This document shows, piece by piece, positions 12,989-16,653 of a DNA stretch of 16,653 bases; within the stretch, counting starts at the first letter, position 1; every line of letters starts with the position of its first letter. The translations under genes and the position numbers were made by a program. Under the pieces are notes generated by a model. That model was not told where the DNA came from, did not search any database, and saw only the letters and a list, made by a program, of their open reading frames with translations. The DNA is from Bacillota bacterium (GTDB lineage Bacteria > Bacillota > Bacilli > Paenibacillales > NBRC-103111), in the NCBI GenBank assembly GCA_023393235.1, contig JAEWMH010000010.1, forward strand, positions 1 through 16,653, given 5' to 3'.

Positions 12989-13230
12989 ATGGAAATCTCC
13001 TTCCCGGCTCCTTGTAGGATCGCGTATGAGAACATGAGAACTACTCCATCATATGAGGACATTTGCCCCTTTGTGATTGGATGGCGCCCATCTTGCCCTA
13101 CTCTGTCCCCGGTGGACAAGACGCATATCCGGAAGCCTGGCCTCATAGGCTATAATAAAAGGAGCTTGAAGCCCGGCGGGATCAATGCCACATGGCTCAG
13201 CCGGAATGATGGGAAAAGGGGAGACTGAAC

Positions 13231-13509
13231 ATGCCATTTTGGAAGCATCTTTTGTATGTAGGCATTGCGGGAGGCATGCTGCTGTATGCCGTACCGCGGC
13301 TGGCGGTAGGGGAGGGGCTGGGGGCGGGCCCGGTGTTTGGCACCGTGTGGCTCTGCTTCGCTCTGCTGGTGATTGCAGCGCAGCTTCATGAGCTGCTGGG
13401 TGTGGACGCCAAAAAACGGGAGCGGCTGCGGCAGGTCAAGCGGATGAAGAAATTCAAGCTTCAGCGCAAAGCGGACAGTCTGGCAGGACGTCTCGGAAAA
13501 GGGGCTTAG
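13231..13509 (+). CDS. Small two-helix membrane protein (92 aa)
   Basis: The start ATG has GGGGAGA 7 nt upstream. Two hydrophobic segments are seen, about 6-21 (HLLYVGIAGGMLLYAV) and 33-52 (GPVFGTVWLCFALLVIAAQL). A strongly basic cytoplasmic-type tail follows, 60-90 (KKRERLRQVKRMKKFKLQRK), which by the positive-inside rule places both ends inside. A perfect TATAAT lies at 13151-13156, but no -35 is seen at the right distance. A clear terminator follows. I do not recognise the family. It is divergent from the ATP-grasp cluster, so a link to sporulation cannot be argued from orientation. Confidence 0.78.
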   Translation: MPFWKHLLYVGIAGGMLLYAVPRLAVGEGLGAGPVFGTVWLCFALLVIAAQLHELLGVDAKKRERLRQVKRMKKFKLQRKADSLAGRLGKGA

Positions 13510-13520
13510 CCCATCAAGAC

Positions 13521-13546
13521 CCGGCGGGTACATCGCCGGTTTTTTT
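13521..13546 (+). terminator. Rho-independent terminator after the small membrane protein gene
   Basis: CCGGCG (13521-13526) pairs with CGCCGG (13534-13539) over a 7-nt loop and is followed by seven T. It lies 12 bp past the TAG stop. Confidence 0.92.
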
Positions 13547-13600
13547 GCATATTTCAGGCGGGATGGGGATGGGGCAGCTGACGAAGGGGGGACGGGCATG

Positions 13601-13657
13601 AAATGGGCAGGGAGTGAGGAGATAACGCGGCCCATTTTCGTTGCATTTCCAAATGGG
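13601..13657 (+). other. Three-segment, mutually exclusive hairpin arrangement
   Basis: GCCCATTT (13630-13637) can pair with AAATGGGC upstream (13601-13608, 8 bp) or with AAATGGG downstream (13651-13657, 7 bp), but not both. This is the geometry of an attenuator or riboswitch expression platform. It lies after the 13521-13546 terminator and before the best ytoI promoter, so whether it is transcribed is unclear. The gap 13510-13853 holds this, the element at 13673-13754 and the promoter; no gene is seen. Confidence 0.4.
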
Positions 13658-13672
13658 AGGAAATCAGTATCC

Positions 13673-13754
13673 GCTTTTCTTGACAAAATCTCCGTGTCTT
13701 CGGGAGTTTTCTCAACAAATTAGCGGTACTTTATTTCATCGCAGTCTTCTAGAA
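13673..13754 (+). repeat. Copy A of an ~80-bp hairpin-bearing intergenic element
   Basis: Closely similar, with a few single-base gaps, to 15215-15296. Shared blocks include AAATCTCC, GGGAGTTTTCTCA, the GCAAA/ACAAA-TT segment, CTTATTTC/TTTATTTC and the CTAG near the end. The core folds as TTGA-c-AAAA-t-CTCC (from 13680) against GGAG-TTTT-c-TCAA (to 13716). It lies just upstream of the ytoI promoter. Confidence 0.75.
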
Positions 13755-13776
13755 ACAGCTGGATGCGTTTTTCCTA

Positions 13777-13806
13777 TTGTCGCAACCGGTGATTCTATAC
13801 TATAAT
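13777..13806 (+). promoter_or_regulatory. Sigma-A-type promoter for ytoI
   Basis: TTGTCG (13777-13782), an 18-bp spacer and a perfect TATAAT (13801-13806), 47 bp before the ATG at 13854. The ribosome site GAGGTG is 6 nt before that ATG. Confidence 0.7.
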
Positions 13807-13853
13807 TGGGACAATAACAGTATGGTACAGAATCCGGATTTGAGGTGTAACAG

Positions 13854-15191
13854 ATGACGAATATCTCCCAGGATGATTCGCTTACGAAGCATGAACAGAT
13901 ACTCCGGTATATCGAAAGCCTGAAGGTCGGAAACAAAATCTCCGTCCGCAAAATTGCCAAGGATATGGAGGTCAGCGAGGGAACTGCTTACCGCGCCATC
14001 AAGGAAGCGGAGAACCAGGGACTTGTCAGCACCAAGGAACGGATCGGCACAGTAAGGGTGGAAAAAAAGCAGCGCAACAACATCGATAAACTAACCTTTT
14101 CCGAAGTCGTGAATATTGTGGACGGGGTTGTGTTAGGCGGAGCGCAGGGGCTGGAGAAAACACTGAACAAGTTTGTCATCGGTGCCATGCAGGAAGAGGC
14201 CATGATCCGCTACATTGAGGAAGGCAACCTGCTGATTGTGGGCAACCGGGAAAAGGCCCATATCTTCGCGCTCCAGCTGGGGGCTGCGGTGCTCATCACC
14301 GGTGGGTTCGATACCTCCGACGAAGTGAAGCTTTTGGCCAACAGAATGGGGCTGCCGATTATCTCCAGCAGCTATGATACCTTCACCGTCGCCTCCATGA
14401 TTAACCGTGCCATCTATGACCGGCTGATCAAGAAGAAAATTATGCTGGTAGAGGACATTCTCCCCTCCCGTGGCCAGGTCTCCACTCTCAAAAGCTCCCA
14501 TACGGCACAGGATATGCGGGAGCTTATCGAAAGCTCCGGCCACAGCCGCTTCCCCGTGGTGGATGAGTGGAACCGAGTCGTAGGGGTGGTCACCTCCAAG
14601 GATATGCTGGGTGCTCCGGCGGAGCAGACCATCGACAAGCTGATGACCCGCAATCCCCTCACCGTGTATATGCAAACCTCCTTAGCCTCAGCGGCGCATC
14701 TGATGGTGTGGGAGGGGATCGAGCTGCTGCCGGTGGTGGATGCCAACCGGAAGCTGATCGGCGTTATCAGCCGCAAGGACGTGCTGAAGGTGATGCAGTA
14801 TGTCCAGCGCCAGCCGCAGGTGGGTGAAACCTTCGAGGATCTCATCTGGGCGGGATTCGAGGAGTACCGGGACGAGGAAGGGCGGATTTACTTCCGCGGG
14901 ACAGTGACACCGCAAATGACCAACCATCTGGGCTCGGTTTCCGCCGGGGTGCTGACGACACTTATGAAGCAGAGCGCCGTACGCGCTGTCCATGAAAGCA
15001 AAAAAGGCGACATGGTCATTGACAACATGTCCACCTATTTCCTGCACCCGGTGCAGATTGAAAGCCAGATTGAGATCCGTCCCCGGATCATTGAAATCAG
15101 CCGGAAATTCGGCAAGGTGGATGTAGAGATGTTCTACAACGGACAAATGGTGGCGAAAGCCATGCTGACGGCCCAGGTGTTTGACCAGTAA
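13854..15191 (+). CDS. ytoI: YtoI-type regulator: HTH, DRTGG, CBS pair and hotdog domains (445 aa)
   Basis: A four-part cytoplasmic regulator matching B. subtilis YtoI in order and length (about 440 aa). Residues 11-68 form a winged HTH (VRKIAKDMEVSEGTAYRAIK, 31-50). Residues about 82-190 form a DRTGG-type domain (NLLIVGNREKAHIFALQLGA, 125-144; VLITGGFDTSDEV, 146-158). Two CBS motifs follow, about 200-253 (SRFPVVDEWNRVVGVVTSKD, 231-250) and 260-318 (ELLPVVDANRKLIGVISRKD, 290-309). The C-terminal 325-445 is a thioesterase-like hotdog fold (GSVSAGVLTTLMKQSA, 360-375). CBS pairs usually bind adenine nucleotides and hotdog domains acyl-CoA-like ligands, so it may sense one or both; its DNA target is unknown. 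Strong promoter upstream. Confidence 0.93.
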   Translation: MTNISQDDSLTKHEQILRYIESLKVGNKISVRKIAKDMEVSEGTAYRAIKEAENQGLVSTKERIGTVRVEKKQRNNIDKLTFSEVVNIVDGVVLGGAQGLEKTLNKFVIGAMQEEAMIRYIEEGNLLIVGNREKAHIFALQLGAAVLITGGFDTSDEVKLLANRMGLPIISSSYDTFTVASMINRAIYDRLIKKKIMLVEDILPSRGQVSTLKSSHTAQDMRELIESSGHSRFPVVDEWNRVVGVVTSKDMLGAPAEQTIDKLMTRNPLTVYMQTSLASAAHLMVWEGIELLPVVDANRKLIGVISRKDVLKVMQYVQRQPQVGETFEDLIWAGFEEYRDEEGRIYFRGTVTPQMTNHLGSVSAGVLTTLMKQSAVRAVHESKKGDMVIDNMSTYFLHPVQIESQIEIRPRIIEISRKFGKVDVEMFYNGQMVAKAMLTAQVFDQ

Positions 15192-15214
15192 AGAGCTGTC
15201 AGGACATTAGTGCC

Positions 15215-15296
15215 TGCTTTTGTTGAAGAAATCTCCATGGTTGTGGGAGTTTTCTCAGCAAAATTGCCGGTGCTTATTTCGTGAGAGTCTCTAGGA
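15215..15296 (+). repeat. Copy B of the ~80-bp hairpin-bearing intergenic element
   Basis: Partner of 13673-13754. The hairpin is kept with changed bases: GTTGA pairs with TCAGC where copy A uses TTGA with TCAA; AAA/TTT and CTCC/GGAG remain. It fills the gap between ytoI and the HxlR-type gene and ends at the AGGAGG ribosome site (15293-15298) of the latter. Confidence 0.75.
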
Positions 15297-15304
15297 GGTG
15301 CGGA

Positions 15305-15697
15305 ATGAAAATCAGGGAGGACTACACCTGTCCGCTGGAAATCGCCCATGATATTATGAAGGGCAAATGGAAGCCCATCATTCTTTTCCAGCTGCAATGG
15401 GGGGCAGCCTCCTTATCCGCACTGGAGCGCAGCATTGCCGGTATCAGCCAGAAAATGCTGCTGGAGCAGCTGAAGGAGCTCCAGGCCTTCGGGTTGGTGA
15501 ACAAACATGCCTTTGACGGTTACCCGCTGCGTGTGGAATATTCCTTAACGCCGGAGCGCGGACGGAGAATGCTGGAGGCTGTGCGGATCATGCAGCAGAT
15601 TGGTGTGGACATCATGGTGGAGCATGGCCAAACCGACTTTTTGGACCGTAAGGGAATTGTCTATTCAAAAGACGGCTGCCCACAAAAAAGTGGGTAA
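15305..15697 (+). CDS. HxlR-family winged-helix transcriptional regulator (130 aa)
   Basis: Family signature CPLEIAHDIMKGKWKPIILF (9-28) with the conserved N-terminal cysteine C9, followed by the recognition-helix region ISQKMLLEQLKELQAFGLVN (47-66) and the wing RVEYSLTPERGRRML (76-90). HxlR regulators bind DNA as dimers and often respond to aldehydes, quinones or oxidation through the N-terminal cysteine; here that is inference. The ATG at 15305 is chosen because TAGGAGGTG precedes it; an in-frame GTG at 15281 lies upstream of that site. A second cysteine (C125) lies in the tail. The neighbouring cysteine hydrolase at 15756 is the natural candidate target. Confidence 0.93.
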   Translation: MKIREDYTCPLEIAHDIMKGKWKPIILFQLQWGAASLSALERSIAGISQKMLLEQLKELQAFGLVNKHAFDGYPLRVEYSLTPERGRRMLEAVRIMQQIGVDIMVEHGQTDFLDRKGIVYSKDGCPQKSG

Positions 15698-15698
15698 T

Positions 15699-15726
15699 GT
15701 ACACTTCTCTCCCCCCTCATTATAAT
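15699..15726 (+). promoter_or_regulatory. Candidate promoter for the cysteine hydrolase gene
   Basis: TGTACA (15699-15704), a 16-bp spacer and a perfect TATAAT (15721-15726), 29 bp before the ATG at 15756. The -10 is perfect; the -35 matches at 4 of 6 positions. It begins 2 bp after the HxlR stop codon, so the hydrolase is probably transcribed separately. Confidence 0.55.
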
Positions 15727-15755
15727 AGGCGTAAATGCGGTGAGGAGGGGTTTGT

Positions 15756-16310
15756 ATGGCAGACAGTGCTTTGCTATTGATCGATATCCAGAACGATTAT
15801 TTTCCCGGGGGAAAATGGGAGCTCTATGGGCCGGAGGAAGCGGCTGCCAAGGCTGCGCTAATTCTGGCGGATTACCGCAGGAGGGGTTTACCGGTATTCC
15901 ATATCCGGCATGAAAGCCTTCAGCCGGGAGCGGCATTCTTCCTCCCCGGTACACCCGGTGCGGATATCCATCCCCGGGTGGCCCCTGTGGAGGGGGAGCG
16001 GGTGCTGCTGAAGCATGTGCCCAATGCCTTCTCCGGGACCGGCTTGAATGAAGAACTGCAAGCCGTGGGAATCAAACACCTGACCGTGTGCGGGATGATG
16101 ACCCATATGTGCATCGACACAAGCGTCCGGGCAGCCCAGGACTATGGATACACCGTTACGCTCTTGGAGGATGCTTGTGCCACCCGCGACCTGGAGTGGC
16201 AGGGAGAACGGCTTCCTGCAGACACGGTCCAGAAGACCATGCTGGCTGCTTTAAACGGAACCTTTGCCCGGATTATGCGAGTGGAGCCGTTTCTGGAGAC
16301 GGGCCTGTAA
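15756..16310 (+). CDS. Isochorismatase-family cysteine hydrolase (184 aa)
   Basis: A cytoplasmic alpha/beta hydrolase of the isochorismatase/nicotinamidase group, usually cleaving an amide, carbamoyl or vinyl-ether bond. The catalytic triad is visible: D10 in LLLIDIQNDYF, K86 in VLLKHVPNAF and C119 in CGMMTHMCIDTSVRAA (112-127). Length is typical (180-200 aa). The helix-strand pattern after C119 (YTVTLLEDACATRD, 132-145) is also typical. GGAGGGG lies 5-8 nt before the ATG. It has its own promoter and a strong terminator (16380-16416), and lies directly downstream of an HxlR-type regulator, which suggests a small inducible degradation or detoxification unit. Substrate cannot be told; similar genes are often annotated only as cysteine hydrolases. 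Confidence 0.93.
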   Translation: MADSALLLIDIQNDYFPGGKWELYGPEEAAAKAALILADYRRRGLPVFHIRHESLQPGAAFFLPGTPGADIHPRVAPVEGERVLLKHVPNAFSGTGLNEELQAVGIKHLTVCGMMTHMCIDTSVRAAQDYGYTVTLLEDACATRDLEWQGERLPADTVQKTMLAALNGTFARIMRVEPFLETGL

Positions 16311-16312
16311 CC

Positions 16313-16342
16313 TTTACGTGGGATGCTGCTATATGGTATACT
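16313..16342 (+). promoter_or_regulatory. Candidate extended -10 promoter upstream of the last gene
   Basis: TTTACG (16313-16318), an 18-bp spacer and TATACT (16337-16342) preceded by TGG, an extended -10 motif. If used, its transcript would run through the hairpin at 16380-16416 before reaching the gene at 16491, giving an attenuated leader. Confidence 0.35.
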
Positions 16343-16379
16343 CCGGGTAACAGTATAAGCCCCGGACGCAAAGCATGCG

Positions 16380-16416
16380 CCGATTGTTTCCTTCCTGGAA
16401 ACAATCGGTGTTTTTT
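16380..16416 (+). terminator. Strong rho-independent terminator
   Basis: A perfect 12-bp stem, CCGATTGTTTCC (16380-16391) against GGAAACAATCGG (16397-16408), with a 5-nt loop and six T at 16411-16416. An outer ACGCAAA (16366-16372) / TTTGCGT (16414-16420) pair could compete with the T tract. It ends the hydrolase transcript and may act as an attenuator for the next gene. Confidence 0.9.
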
Positions 16417-16438
16417 GCGTGTCCGCACAAAAAGCGGC

Positions 16439-16467
16439 TTGCCGCACCCGGACGGGCAGGGTATCAT
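16439..16467 (+). promoter_or_regulatory. Candidate sigma-A promoter for the last gene
   Basis: TTGCCG (16439-16444), a 17-bp spacer and TATCAT (16462-16467), 23 bp before the ATG at 16491. The predicted RNA start falls close to the AAGGAGAGGG ribosome site, so the leader would be very short. Confidence 0.5.
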
Positions 16468-16490
16468 AGAAGGACAAGGAGAGGGTAGCG

Positions 16491-16653
16491 ATGGATGAAA
16501 CCCGGCAGCTATTGCATGCCATTCTGAAAAACCAGGAGCTTACCAACGCGAAGGTTACGGCTGTGCAGGATGAATTGCTTCACTTCCGCAGGGAAACAAT
16601 CGAAAAATTCTCTCAAATTGACGGCAGACTGGACAAGATGGACAGCCGTATGC
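16491..16653 (+). CDS. Coiled-coil hypothetical protein, N-terminal part (3' end outside window)
   Basis: An ATG at 16491 after AAGGAGAGGG opens a frame that stays open to the window edge (54 codons). The visible protein begins MDETRQLLHAILKNQELTNA and continues with a heptad-like pattern (VQDELLHFRRETIEKFSQID, then GRLDKMDSRM). The repeated I-D-x-R-L-D-K-M-D-S-R-M spacing is typical of a long coiled coil. Such short Firmicute proteins are usually annotated as hypothetical. It lies downstream of a strong terminator and has its own candidate promoter. No function can be assigned. Confidence 0.75.
   Translation, partial: MDETRQLLHAILKNQELTNAKVTAVQDELLHFRRETIEKFSQIDGRLDKMDSRM

Noticed and set aside
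12989..13100. Possible sporulation-sigma (SigE/SigK-like) CATA boxes upstream of the 456-aa ATP-grasp gene
   Set aside because: CATACGCG and CATATGA occur on the minus strand, but spacing and flanking bases do not fit the consensus well enough to call.
13151..13156. Perfect TATAAT upstream of the small membrane protein gene
   Set aside because: No -35 at 16-18 bp and no TG extension, so not listed as a promoter on its own.
13150..13686. Minus-strand open frame of 178 codons over the small membrane protein and gap
   Set aside because: It runs through a clear plus-strand terminator and an intergenic repeat; no recognisable domain. The plus-strand frame at 13231 has a ribosome site and membrane helices.
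14133..14675. Minus-strand open frame of 180 codons inside ytoI
   Set aside because: It is the antisense shadow of strongly conserved ytoI domains, without a start signal.
15679..15694. CCCAC-AAAAAA-GTGGG hairpin at the end of the HxlR gene
   Set aside because: The 5-bp stem lies inside the coding end and has no T tract, so it is not a convincing terminator.
16341..16391. CCGGACGCAAAGC resembles the conserved core of the c-di-GMP-I (GEMM-I) riboswitch, followed by a terminator
   Set aside because: The partner GGCAAACC segment and GAAA-capped hairpin are absent upstream and the bases after AAAGC do not fit. A covariance search with the GEMM-I model would settle it; a significant hit would revive the call.

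Overview
The window looks like chromosomal DNA from a spore-forming member of the Paenibacillaceae (most likely Paenibacillus). The reasons are a moderately high GC content, strong AGGAGG-type ribosome binding sites, YheC/YheD-type spore-coat ATP-grasp proteins, a YtoI-type HTH/DRTGG/CBS/hotdog regulator, a YitT-type membrane protein and many short palindromic intergenic repeats. There are no rRNA or tRNA genes, transposases, phage genes or CRISPR arrays. The genus call is inference from gene content; species cannot be named.

Layout. 1-2.9 kb: the tail of an unknown gene (+), then on the minus strand a 63-aa unknown, a solo YheC/D-type ATP-grasp protein, a PAP2 lipid phosphatase and a 57-aa unknown. 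2.9-4.2 kb: a strong sigma-A-type promoter overlapped by two TGTATACA palindromes drives a small coiled-coil protein translationally coupled to a YitT-family membrane protein, closed by a perfect terminator. 4.3-6.3 kb: a GNAT acetyltransferase (-), a small Gly/Tyr-tailed protein (+) and a HAD phosphatase (+). 6.3-13.0 kb: five tandem YheC/D ATP-grasp genes, all on the minus strand, in two blocks. The upstream block is long then short form (456 and 387 aa). The downstream block is long, short, short (457, 374 and 364 aa) and is tightly coupled (TAAATG junction, then a 4-nt or near overlap). A 539-bp gene-free gap between the blocks holds a three-unit hairpin array and four copies of a degenerate ~27-bp repeat. 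13.2-16.65 kb (+): a small membrane protein, ytoI, an HxlR-family regulator, an isochorismatase-family cysteine hydrolase and the start of a coiled-coil protein cut by the window edge.

How it fits together. The dominant theme is the six-member ATP-grasp family. All six keep the lysine of the x-[IVL]-K-P loop, a D-x-R motif and the E-x-N metal-ligand motif, so they look like working ligases rather than worn-out structural copies. Their reaction and substrate are unknown. In Bacillus subtilis the relatives YheC and YheD are spore-coat associated. The local set could modify a spore-surface protein or build a peptide-like polymer (inference).

The second theme is non-coding. Almost every larger intergenic gap carries a different palindromic repeat, several with the same stem-loop geometry but unrelated stem sequence. 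Two near-copies of an ~80-bp hairpin element sit upstream of ytoI and upstream of the HxlR gene.
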